From Anaerolineales bacterium (GTDB taxonomy: Bacteria > Chloroflexota > Anaerolineae > 4572-78 > J111): 64,000 nucleotides of DNA. Positions 43,001-50,205 of this stretch are shown piece by piece. The stretch lies in assembly GCA_015075185.1 (NCBI GenBank), contig JABTUW010000001.1, positions 1,860,001 through 1,924,000 on the forward strand. The letters are read 5' to 3'. Below the pieces are notes generated by a model. The model worked only from the letters and a program-made list of their open reading frames with translations, ran no database searches and had not been told where the DNA came from. The position numbers were made by a program, and so were the translations under genes. How positions within the stretch are numbered: the first letter of the stretch is position 1; each line of letters starts with the position of its first letter.

Positions 43001-43252
43001 AAGCAGATCAGCCTCCGCTATCCAGGGTAGATGGTCACTGCCGCGAAAGAAATTCATCCGCAAGGCATGAACTAAATCAGGAGTTAGAATGAGGGGAACG
43101 GCTGCATAGCAAGCCAAGCGAAAGTAGCTGGGGCCGAATTTTTGCCTAAATCTATCCACTCGGCGTTGGGCCACCCGCCATTCTAGATCAACTTCTAATT
43201 GCTCATCTTCTTTAGTTGAGAGAGCCAAAGCCAGCATGTTTTTTTGGTTCAT
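40040..43252 (-). CDS. Large double P-loop STAND-like protein with C-terminal winged helix
   Basis: 1070 residues. The N-terminal helical region (RLACYAAVPLILTPDLVHAL, PWIAEADLLLSDLC) is like the segment found in MoxR/vWA-associated proteins of cyanobacteria. First NTPase: Walker A TSPPGYGKS (about 325), Walker B LLLVDEFDKL. Second: Walker A SGGPGSGKT (about 687), Walker B VMVLVDIDEAE. The last ~80 residues form an OmpR/PhoB-like winged helix (LEPQTFRFLEILWHHRQGS, NSLASRLRKRIEP). It may bind DNA and regulate the operon or be its switch. It is the last gene of the five-gene unit, 14 bp after the vWA gene. Confidence 0.75.
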   Translation of the reverse strand: MNQKNMLALALSTKEDEQLEVDLEWRVAQRRVDRFRQKFGPSYFRLACYAAVPLILTPDLVHALRMNFFRGSDHLPWIAEADLLLSDLCHEIIGESYQMDVPVREVLLAAVEQEAPPERLKEIAQLALSYLNEMTSSDFGPQLRNAQEVAMWSFIEPNEAGQWLVERFQNTLTPAREAQPKEELAAEPMAVTSLLPSVNLTEAAHLTRLAETIHRQIGSDSVLVKYARALSSLIYGRISQAEVRFQNNFGTVSKPVVVNENTTLPSFNQLIGRSEAKTGLESPALDRYDDFSPHLFVDRDVELDALIQWATADQVPRRLRTITSPPGYGKSWLLHQLEYSLAKIRHKRDLFLIRVPTLKLKSRQDIADWLLSLFIEAQKFRAEIRNYDPVNSLEVIIARFLEDVCQNCSPPLYPLLLVDEFDKLLDNERRELEKRLLEQFWMNPCVRIVMAFRDDLGLKSPNLRRGEQRISLQVFTPKVGQKQLIKLVAGHHNLALKPEDLLPIIPPYNWTHPAINAYLFALAQQEASQRQPFAFTAADLRNCWILLIKEKLTQEFIELSTIETDLKAIVAGEDTWTLETFATACDYSQGKALDHLQNLMALSIVTQAGGQRYRVVDGLRELLRAEERLTEKGKKRIVSSLLWPFLPEEQRTPEQNERWWAECYVPSPADVTLRGLPRSVIVSGGPGSGKTTALQALEKQEIGGWLIFRYPVERWPGKPYAWASGHQHLGQMMACASITIKDFLTRHPEKANALSYTNLEFLRWLIEKYSNARAFRRWADDLNQPALLELLQQPFDDIYPTETALADVQGQIEELVTVSRRLGFAGVMVLVDIDEAEAAQKAVLEQISDLFGWLTPLQIEGFAIKAAIPEQAVKQARLIDRSRGRITFARLDWSIKLCREIGQRHLSAATEGKLTTLRQLANESVLARLEEQLTALYLGPSPQAWVCLTAVLLDHYTKSGQRLVVDSEALIRDYFVHFVPLKIDRERLGVWRGTQFMSLEPQTFRFLEILWHHRQGSDATRDLLAISGSKGNVNSLASRLRKRIEPVPSQPVYIHNSRNQGYWLENVVEV

Positions 43253-43266
43253 CGTTACCCAAATGG

Positions 43267-44340
43267 TTATGGCTGTCCTCTGAGATGGTTGATAGCCCGA
43301 TAAAAGCCGGTGTAATCCATTGGATACATCGGGATCAGCTTTGAAATAAGTTTAGCTGGCGTTCCGGGCCATCTTTCTTGGGGCAGCGGATTTAACCAGG
43401 CGAGATAGGGTATCTTCTGTTTGAGAGTAATGATAAGATCGGTGGTTGTTTCAACACGGTCTAGGTCGTAGTTTCGGCGAGCTGCTCCAGCATCGCTGGC
43501 AATCAAAAGGCTGGTTCGCCGGGATGCGTTGGCCAGCACCTCGTTAATGGGTTTAGCAAAAACGAGGGCCGGGTCAGTATATAAAAACTCAATCGGAGAG
43601 TTGCGAAAGTAGTAAACTTCCAGGTTTTTAGGTTCAAAAACGCCCGAACCTTGGGCGGTAGTGACTAAATTATTTATCAGGCGGTGAAATGGTATCATCG
43701 AACCACCGTAATCTAGCAGAAGCATCAAACGGGCGTCGCTGCGCGGCTGAGGGTGCAGAACCGGATATAGATAAAAGCCCTGCCGACAGCTTCGGTCAAC
43801 CGTTTCAGGGACATCGAGGAGTACGGGGGGACCATCGTAAACGCGACGGCGCAAAAAACGCCAGCCCTGCTTCATCTCTCGCCGGGAAAGGGGTAGATAT
43901 TCGGAGAAATCATATCTTCGCTCGATTTCTGGCAAGACCACGGAACTCCGAGTTGGAAATGAGGAGATTTTCACTGAAGGAGTAGGCTGTTGTTCCGGCT
44001 GAGGAGTCGGCTGGCTTGGCTCTGGTTCTGTTTGAGACATAGAGGATTTTTTCTCCATAGGTGTTGAAACCGGCTCTCTTTCCATTAAGCGGTCATCCGG
44101 TATCTCTATCGTGCCCATAACTTGCTTAAAAACCAGGCGAAGTCGCTGGATGTCTGCTGGAGACTTCGCCCAGAGTAAACCACATAGGCGTTCTAGGGCC
44201 ATTTTCGACTCCATCCCATAACCGCCAATGAGAGCTTTTCGAAGGGCCAAATAATCGTCTACACCCAGGGCAAAGCCTATATCCCTTAATCGCTCGAATA
44301 GCTCAAATAAGGGTAATGTGTCAAGATCTAACCCGGCCAT
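43267..44340 (-). CDS. vWA/CoxE-like protein of the MoxR system
   Basis: 357 residues from the ATG at 44340, overlapping the MoxR gene end by 20 bases. N-terminal helical part (LFELFERLRDIGFALGVDDYLALRKAL, WAKSPADIQRLRLVF), then a Pro/Gln-rich linker and a vWA-like domain. The metal site reads LLLDYGGSMIPFHRL (DxGxS), an altered DxSxS MIDAS. In known pairs the vWA protein is the adaptor that directs the MoxR ATPase to its target. Spacing shows coupling with the MoxR gene. Confidence 0.75.
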   Translation of the reverse strand: MAGLDLDTLPLFELFERLRDIGFALGVDDYLALRKALIGGYGMESKMALERLCGLLWAKSPADIQRLRLVFKQVMGTIEIPDDRLMEREPVSTPMEKKSSMSQTEPEPSQPTPQPEQQPTPSVKISSFPTRSSVVLPEIERRYDFSEYLPLSRREMKQGWRFLRRRVYDGPPVLLDVPETVDRSCRQGFYLYPVLHPQPRSDARLMLLLDYGGSMIPFHRLINNLVTTAQGSGVFEPKNLEVYYFRNSPIEFLYTDPALVFAKPINEVLANASRRTSLLIASDAGAARRNYDLDRVETTTDLIITLKQKIPYLAWLNPLPQERWPGTPAKLISKLIPMYPMDYTGFYRAINHLRGQP

Positions 44341-45265
44341 AATCTCGATAAGACAACTTTTGTTTGAATAGTATTTGCGGATAAGGCAGCGGTTGGCGAT
44401 CATCGGCTAATTTGTTGGCTGGATACTCACTGCGCTCAAAATTGACTAGGGCTTGCAGCCAATCCAAAAATTCACTGGTGCTTGGCGCTTTAATTTTATC
44501 TTGCAACTCTTGCCTAATGGTGAGCAATCTTTGGATTGCCGCTTCAATCAGTGGTTTAGAAGGAACTGGTTGAGAAGTTTCTTTAGCTAAGGCATAATGG
44601 GCTGAGACGATATGTTCAAGCTGCCCGGAATCGGGAAATTCAATATAATGATATAAACATCTGCGTAAAAAGGCATCCGGCAAAGGCTTCTCCTGGTTAC
44701 TAGTAATAATAACGATAGGCTGAACCACGCCTGGTCGGATTGTTTCACCTGTTTCCAGAATAGGAAATTCCCCCTCTTTGTCGAGCACCGACAAAAGGTC
44801 ATTAGGAAAATCAATATCCGCTTTGTCAATTTCATCAATTAACACTACTGGGGGAGATTTGATATTGTTGGCTTCGTTAAAGGCTTGTCCCAACTTTCCA
44901 AACTCCCTATAATTCTTAGCATCTTCGGCTTGAGGTGATTTGATTTGCACATCATGCAGTCTCCGGATAGCATCGTAGCTGTATAAACCTTCTTGCGCTT
45001 TACCAGTTGATTTGATAAACCAGGGAAAATAAGGCAGACCAAACTCATAAGCAATCGCTCTAGAAAAACGGGTTTTGCCACAGCCCGGTTCACCCTCTAG
45101 TAAAAGAGGGCGCCCCAAATATACTGCCAGGTTAAGAGCCTCCACCAACTCTGGCGCGGGCACATAAGGCTCCGGCGTTTGAGGCGCTGTTGGATGAGGC
45201 GAACGCTGTGCGACAATATTTTTGATACTTTTTATCCAACTACTAGAGGGAGATGGGTTAGTCAT
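44321..45265 (-). CDS. MoxR-family AAA+ ATPase
   Basis: 314 residues. Walker A GEPGCGKT (about residues 56-63), Walker B VVLIDEIDKADIDFP (about 140-154), sensor 1 IITSNQEKPLPDAFLRRC, arginine finger in LRRC, and a C-terminal helical lid. A MoxR-type chaperone-like remodeller that works in the cytosol with a vWA partner, here the next gene. Gap to the preceding gene is 15 bp. In conflict systems this pair is thought to sense or remodel target complexes on ATP use. Confidence 0.85.
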   Translation of the reverse strand: MTNPSPSSSWIKSIKNIVAQRSPHPTAPQTPEPYVPAPELVEALNLAVYLGRPLLLEGEPGCGKTRFSRAIAYEFGLPYFPWFIKSTGKAQEGLYSYDAIRRLHDVQIKSPQAEDAKNYREFGKLGQAFNEANNIKSPPVVLIDEIDKADIDFPNDLLSVLDKEGEFPILETGETIRPGVVQPIVIITSNQEKPLPDAFLRRCLYHYIEFPDSGQLEHIVSAHYALAKETSQPVPSKPLIEAAIQRLLTIRQELQDKIKAPSTSEFLDWLQALVNFERSEYPANKLADDRQPLPYPQILFKQKLSYRDYGRVRS

Positions 45266-45280
45266 CGAATATTTAACCTT

Positions 45281-46267
45281 TCATTCCACTTGCAAGTCGG
45301 CGGCTAATTCCTTTAACTTATCAAAAACCAGAATAGGAAAGCCATTTTCGGTATCATCCAGAATTTTTTGAGCCTCGTCCTGTGAACGTTCCTTGTTAAG
45401 GAGCAAATATGTTTCTATCCAAGATGCAATATCTTGTTTAGAGATACGCTCCTTTAGTTTAGGAAGATAAATTAACTGCCTGTTGTCATAATCTTCATAA
45501 GCCGGATTCGAATCGGGTTCCATTTTATGAATGACTGGCGGCAATCGCTTATGGCAAACCAAAATTAAACTCAGGTAAACTCTCCTATTCAAAGTAGTCG
45601 CATGGGTGACTAAATTGTGCCAGAATTCTTCCATTAACCAGGTCAATGTATCAGGTGTTATGGCTAATAATTCGTCAACTTCATGGATGACCAAAAGCAA
45701 AAAGTGGCAACTTTTTAATTTTTGATTGAATCTTTCTAACAAATGGTCAAGCTCATAATCCCCAGCAGGTAAGCCGACCTTCTCTCCCAAGACAGTCAGG
45801 AGCCGATTTTTATCGAACCAGTCATTATGAGAGAATTTTATCTCTACCAAATCAACCCAACGAAAGTTCAACCGTTGAATTTCTTGCCTAAATCGTATGA
45901 TTAAATAATCGCACCCATAATGACGTGGCGCATGAATCAGAAAAGCAATTGCTTTATTAGCATGCTCATCCGGCTTTATCCAGCAGGTTAACGAGTTTCG
46001 TTGTTCTGTAAAATTGAGTTCTGCCAATTCCTCTTCACCGATTCGTCTAATTTGACCTTCGAGTAACTTTATTCTTTCGCAAATCTCTATTCGTTCTTCT
46101 TTGAGCCTTTTTTCCTTTAATTCTAATCTTCCTTTTTCCTCAAGATCACCGGTTTCTTTGATTTGTTGCTGTACATCATGGATTCTAGCTGTTATAGCCT
46201 CAAATTTCTTAGATTCTTCTTCAAGTTCAACATCTGAAATATTAGGTAAGCTGAATGTGGTAACCAT
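45281..46267 (-). CDS. Coiled-coil protein with degenerate STAND NTPase domain (iSTAND-like)
   Basis: 328 residues. Residues about 8-75 are a long coiled coil (ELEEESKKFEAITARIHDVQ, then GDLEEKGRLELKEKRLKEER) that is homologous to the C-terminus of the next-upstream gene. The rest resembles a STAND NTPase, but the P-loop position reads FLIHAPRHYGCDYLI with no GKS/T, and LLLVIHEVDELL takes the Walker B place. This matches the inactive STAND (iSTAND) proteins described in NTP-dependent conflict systems, where they may be sensors or scaffolds. AT-richer than neighbouring housekeeping genes. Confidence 0.75.
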   Translation of the reverse strand: MVTTFSLPNISDVELEEESKKFEAITARIHDVQQQIKETGDLEEKGRLELKEKRLKEERIEICERIKLLEGQIRRIGEEELAELNFTEQRNSLTCWIKPDEHANKAIAFLIHAPRHYGCDYLIIRFRQEIQRLNFRWVDLVEIKFSHNDWFDKNRLLTVLGEKVGLPAGDYELDHLLERFNQKLKSCHFLLLVIHEVDELLAITPDTLTWLMEEFWHNLVTHATTLNRRVYLSLILVCHKRLPPVIHKMEPDSNPAYEDYDNRQLIYLPKLKERISKQDIASWIETYLLLNKERSQDEAQKILDDTENGFPILVFDKLKELAADLQVE

Positions 46268-46294
46268 TTAAGTGGATACTTTCTCCAATATGGT

Positions 46295-47803
46295 TTAATT
46301 AGAGGTTTTGTTCTGAAGTTCTTGAATCTTTTGGTAAATCATCTCACGTTCTTTACGCAGTCTCTCCAATTTTACATTTAATCTGTTTTGTTCAGTCAAG
46401 TCACCGACTTCCTGTAATTGTTGTAGGACAAGCTTTATCTCAATATTTTTATTCTCATATTTTTCTAGTTCTTCATCGTGTTCCACCTCAATGAGAGATT
46501 TTATATTCATATTTGTAGCAGTTGCGGTAGAAACATTAGGTAATGTTGCCTTGGCAAGATTGTCGGCTGAAAGTTGCTCTGGTATTGACTCCAACAGCGC
46601 CCGTGTATAAGCCGCCGCCACAATTGCCGCATAATTCTGCCAATCATCCCCTTTATTAGCGTCACAATAATCGCAAATACCCCGCACCACCAAATAGCCG
46701 CGTTCATGATTCCAAGTGGCATCGGCAATGCCAGAGCCTTCCATCTCGATAGCTTTAACCCCAAATTTGTCTCGTAAGTCATCTCGCTTAAGGGGATTTT
46801 TCAGTAACTTGTTGGCCGAGGCGATGGGTCCGGTGAAGACACGCGGCTGCCCCTGAGTGCGCTTGGGATCGTCAGGATGGCGCACCTTTCGTCTCGGAGG
46901 GGTCGCTCTGGTTAGGATATCGAAATCCACTGATGGGCGTGTTATTTTGAGTAAGCTGCAAATCTTTTCAATGAACTTTAACCATGGGTATTCTCCTTCA
47001 ACCTCACCCGCCTGAAGCAGCCTAACTCCCTCTAACAAAGTTGCGCTGGGAGGTCTGGGAGAGTGTCTATGGATGGTGATATCAGTTTCTTCTTTATCAA
47101 AGTCATATTGAATAACACCCCTGTGGTCTGACACCACTATGTCACCCAGACGTACATGGTTATCTGGCTTTTTAGGATGAGGTATACCCCCAGCTATACC
47201 GGCCATAATGATAGCGCTAACGGAAGGAAAATGTTCGAGTAAAAGGGTCGCTCGCGCCGCCGCAATGTTATTACCCATCTCGGCAAGCGACAAAACTACG
47301 GGGTGTTGCCCCCCGTTTTGGGCGGGAATCATGCCTAAGCAGTAGCGCCGGCCAGCCCCCGACCCACCGACGACATGATCTCTGCCATTTTCAAGCAATA
47401 CCTTAACCGCAGCATATTCTTTGGGCAGGGCAGTAATGATACCAATAGTGGGGAGGATTAGCGTATTGATTGACTTACTCATCCCAGATTTCACCTCCGG
47501 CTGAGACTCTTCGGAAGAACGCTCACCCGTTGCAAAAGCATGGATAACTTCATAATAGGGCTGATGAGACACAAATTTGCTAGGGTTGTATTCTTTGACC
47601 AAATCCAATAGAGTCTCAAGTTGTCTCTTCTGTTCGGCATATTCCAGCAGCCAGTCAATAATTTCAGCTTTGCCGGTATTTCGGGCCAATTGGTCATAAA
47701 TGGGTCTGAATATCGGTGTATCATAACACAGGCGGCGCAATTCCTGGTCGGTGAAACTATTCATCAGCAAAGCGCGGATATTCTTGAGGTTATACTTGGT
47801 CAT
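46295..47803 (-). CDS. EAD adaptor - nucleoside phosphorylase/nucleosidase - coiled coil fusion
   Basis: 502 residues in three parts. Residues 1-80 form an effector-associated, death-like adaptor (IRALLMNSFTDQELRRLCYD, LLDLVKEYNPSKF; EAD11-like, number unchecked). Residues about 110-385 are a PNP_UDP/MTAN-type domain: GIITALPKEYAAV, AIIMAGIAGGIP, the substrate Glu in KAIEMEGSGIAD, and VVRGICDYCD. Residues about 430-500 form a coiled coil (GDLTEQNRLNVKLERLRKER) matching the next gene. The enzyme would cleave nucleosides or nucleotides such as NAD precursors or ATP; substrate unknown. It heads the operon and is the likely effector. Confidence 0.8.
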   Translation of the reverse strand: MTKYNLKNIRALLMNSFTDQELRRLCYDTPIFRPIYDQLARNTGKAEIIDWLLEYAEQKRQLETLLDLVKEYNPSKFVSHQPYYEVIHAFATGERSSEESQPEVKSGMSKSINTLILPTIGIITALPKEYAAVKVLLENGRDHVVGGSGAGRRYCLGMIPAQNGGQHPVVLSLAEMGNNIAAARATLLLEHFPSVSAIIMAGIAGGIPHPKKPDNHVRLGDIVVSDHRGVIQYDFDKEETDITIHRHSPRPPSATLLEGVRLLQAGEVEGEYPWLKFIEKICSLLKITRPSVDFDILTRATPPRRKVRHPDDPKRTQGQPRVFTGPIASANKLLKNPLKRDDLRDKFGVKAIEMEGSGIADATWNHERGYLVVRGICDYCDANKGDDWQNYAAIVAAAYTRALLESIPEQLSADNLAKATLPNVSTATATNMNIKSLIEVEHDEELEKYENKNIEIKLVLQQLQEVGDLTEQNRLNVKLERLRKEREMIYQKIQELQNKTSN

Positions 47804-47826
47804 ATATTCACCGTTCCCTTGACCCT

Positions 47827-47835
47827 ATTATAACA
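47827..47835 (-). promoter_or_regulatory. Extended -10 promoter of the conflict-system operon
   Basis: Minus strand TGTTATAAT, 24 bases before the start codon. No clear -35, suggesting activator dependence or a weak promoter. Confidence 0.5.
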
Positions 47836-47900
47836 CATTTTTGAATTAGCGTACCTTGTGGTATAGTGTGGCTCACACATCCTCTGGGGCAGGAAAATCT

Positions 47901-48836
47901 ATGGCCGAACCAACTCAACCCTATGTCCTGGTTATCGGAGCGGCGGGAATTGATTCAAAAGGCAAAGCGAAAGCGGCCTATACCCTGGGGACCAGCACCC
48001 AGGGTACGGTGCGGGTTTCCGTGGGCGGGACGGCCCGCAACGTGGCCGATAACCTGGCCCGGCTGGGCGTCGAAACCGTGCTGCTTTCGGCGGTGGGGCC
48101 GGGCGGTTCCGGCAAGCGCATCCTGGCCAACGCCGCCGAGGTCGGTATCAATACCGATTATCTCATCGTCTCGCCCGACCACCACACGGCCGCTTATATC
48201 GCCCTGCTGGACGAAAAAGGCAACCTCGTCTTTTCGGTGGACGACATGGAGATCATGGAGGTCCTGACCCCGCAGATCATCAACCGGCGGCGCAACTTGA
48301 TCAAAAATGCGGCTATGGTTGTTTTTGACAGCAACCTGCCTGAGGCTACCATCGCTTCGCTGATAAAAGTCGCTAACCGCTACAATATCCGTGTCTGCGC
48401 CGACCCAACCTCAACCCGGCTGGCCAGCCGCTTAAAACCTTATCTGCCTGAGATTTTCATGATTACCCCCAATGTCCCCGAAGCCGAGGTTCTCTCCGAT
48501 AAATCTATTGACGACGAAAACAAGGCCATTGCCGCGGCCCGCTCGCTGGTCAATGCCGGGGTCAAAATTGTCATCATCACCCTAGCCGAAGAAGGTGTGG
48601 TTTACGCCTCGGCTCGCGCCAGCGGACACATCCCGGCAGTAGCCACGGAGATCATCGACTCGACCGGGGCCAGCGATGCCCTGACGGCGACGGTTGTTTT
48701 TGGCCTGCTCAATAATATGCGGTTGGACGAATCGGTGCGCCTGGGCGCCAGCGCCGCGGCCATGACCCTGGCCTGCAGCGATACCGTCTGCGAGGATTTG
48801 AGCCTGGATATTTTGTATGACAATCTGCTCATTTGA
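47901..48836 (+). CDS. PfkB-family carbohydrate kinase (pseudouridine-kinase-like)
   Basis: 311 residues from the ATG at 47901 (AGGAAAA upstream). Family signatures: VSVGGTARNVADNLARLG (about 41-58) and DSTGASDALTA near the C-terminus, the catalytic Asp being in GASDA. It phosphorylates a sugar or nucleoside; the pattern resembles pseudouridine kinase (PsuK), but no psuG gene is nearby to support that. Divergent from the conflict operon. Confidence 0.82.
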   Translation: MAEPTQPYVLVIGAAGIDSKGKAKAAYTLGTSTQGTVRVSVGGTARNVADNLARLGVETVLLSAVGPGGSGKRILANAAEVGINTDYLIVSPDHHTAAYIALLDEKGNLVFSVDDMEIMEVLTPQIINRRRNLIKNAAMVVFDSNLPEATIASLIKVANRYNIRVCADPTSTRLASRLKPYLPEIFMITPNVPEAEVLSDKSIDDENKAIAAARSLVNAGVKIVIITLAEEGVVYASARASGHIPAVATEIIDSTGASDALTATVVFGLLNNMRLDESVRLGASAAAMTLACSDTVCEDLSLDILYDNLLI

Positions 48837-48920
48837 GATTTTGTCTGTTGCCAGTTGTCCGTTGAAAATTTCTGACTACTGACGACTGACTACTCCCTAT
48901 CTCTTCATTTGGAGACGCCT

Positions 48921-49379
48921 GTGAAAACTGTTCCACGCGGCATGTACTTTGAAGAATTTGAACCCGGTCTGGAAATCTACACCGCAGCCCGGACCATTAC
49001 CGAAACGGATATCGTCAACTTTGCCGGCCTCTCCGGCGACTACAATTTTATCCACATTGATGCCGAAGGCTCAAAAAACACGCCCTTTGGTCAGCGCGTT
49101 GCTCACGGCATGCTGGTCGCTTCGATTGCCAGCGGGCTGGCTGTGCAGCACGGTTTCATTGACGGCACCACCCTGGCCTTCCGCGAGTTGACCTGGAAAT
49201 TCACCAAGCCGGTGATGATTGGCGATACCATCCAGGTGCAGATTAAAGTGACCGAAACCAAAGCGATGCGGGCGCTGGGCGGCGGCCTGATCACGTTTGA
49301 GGCCCGAGTGCTCAACCAGCGGGATGAGCTAGTACATAAGGGTGAGTGGCGCATGCTGATTAAGTCACGTGAAGAGTGA
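48921..49379 (+). CDS. MaoC-like (R)-specific enoyl-CoA hydratase
   Basis: 152 residues from the GTG at 48921; TTGGAG lies 6 bases before. Hot-dog fold with the hydratase-2 motif YNFIHIDAEGSKNTPFGQRVAHGML, holding the catalytic Asp and His. It hydrates or dehydrates an acyl-CoA in the cytosol. A TGACTACTGACGACTGAC word repeat (48850-48895) precedes it, and a GAGGCGA repeat follows. Confidence 0.85.
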   Translation: MKTVPRGMYFEEFEPGLEIYTAARTITETDIVNFAGLSGDYNFIHIDAEGSKNTPFGQRVAHGMLVASIASGLAVQHGFIDGTTLAFRELTWKFTKPVMIGDTIQVQIKVTETKAMRALGGGLITFEARVLNQRDELVHKGEWRMLIKSREE

Positions 49380-49441
49380 AACGAGGAGGCGAAAGACTCG
49401 TTTCCTCGCCTCACAGCTCATCGCCTCAAAGAGAGGCAGTA

Positions 49442-50068
49442 ATGGCTCAAATTTTCGACATCACCCGCACCATCAATCCTTCCCTGGCCGTCTGGCCGGG
49501 CGATACGCCCTTTTCGGCCCAGGTCATCACCGCCATCAAAGCGGGTTCGTCCATCAACCTGACCACCCTGACCATGAGCAGCCACCTGGGCACGCACGTT
49601 GACGCGCCCTACCACTTTCTCGATAACGACCTGACCATGGAGCAGGCGCCGCTCGAAGCTTACCTTGGCCCGGCGACGGTGGTCACGGTGCAGCGCGAAG
49701 CGGGGCCGCTGCTGCCGGAGGATTTTCCCGGTTTGGAGTGGAGCGGGGTCCAACGCTTGTTAGTCCATTCTATTGCCAGCGCCAGGCCGCTGGACCAATT
49801 CCCGACCGAATTTGTCTACCCCTCGCCGGAGCTGGCCGAACTGATGGCGCAGCACGGTGTTGTCCTGTTCGGTTCCGATGCTCCTTCGATGGACGATATG
49901 AACAGCAAAACGCTGCCGGGGCACAAGGCCCTTCGCCGTCACCGCATCGCCATCCTCGAAGGGCTGCTCCTGGCCGGCGTCCCCGATGGCGCTTACGAAC
50001 TGATTGCCCTTCCGCTCAAAATCGCCGGCGGCGACGGCTCGCCGGTGCGCGCAATTCTCCGTGGCTAA
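49442..50068 (+). CDS. Cyclase/arylformamidase family (KynB-like)
   Basis: 208 residues from the ATG at 49442 (AGAGAGG upstream). The metal-binding HLGTHVDAPYHF (about 52-63) is the family signature, with LFGSDAPSMDDMNSKTLPGH toward the end. KynB hydrolyses N-formylkynurenine in tryptophan breakdown. No other kynurenine genes are near, so the substrate may differ. Confidence 0.85.
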   Translation: MAQIFDITRTINPSLAVWPGDTPFSAQVITAIKAGSSINLTTLTMSSHLGTHVDAPYHFLDNDLTMEQAPLEAYLGPATVVTVQREAGPLLPEDFPGLEWSGVQRLLVHSIASARPLDQFPTEFVYPSPELAELMAQHGVVLFGSDAPSMDDMNSKTLPGHKALRRHRIAILEGLLLAGVPDGAYELIALPLKIAGGDGSPVRAILRG

Positions 50069-50085
50069 ACCCCTTTTCAACTTCT

Positions 50086-50114
50086 TTGACGCCCCTGATA
50101 GCCTCTGCTATAAT
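50086..50114 (+). promoter_or_regulatory. Promoter for the FHA gene
   Basis: TTGACG (50086-50091), 17 bp, TATAAT (50109-50114). The transcript would include the hairpin at 50142-50174. Confidence 0.85.
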
Positions 50115-50141
50115 TGTGTTTTGGTCGTACCCTTCCTTACT

Positions 50142-50174
50142 TTCTTGTTCCCAAACTGAGTTTGGGAACAAGAA
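50142..50174. repeat. Hairpin repeat, copy 1 (TTCCCAAACT core)
   Basis: 16-base perfect arms (TTCTTGTTCCCAAACT and complement) around one G, 31 bases before the FHA start. Copy 2 at 52539-52573 has the same core but different, still paired, outer arms. Confidence 0.85.
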
Positions 50175-50205
50175 GAGCGTTTCATAGCAAGGATTGAAAA
50201 TTTTT

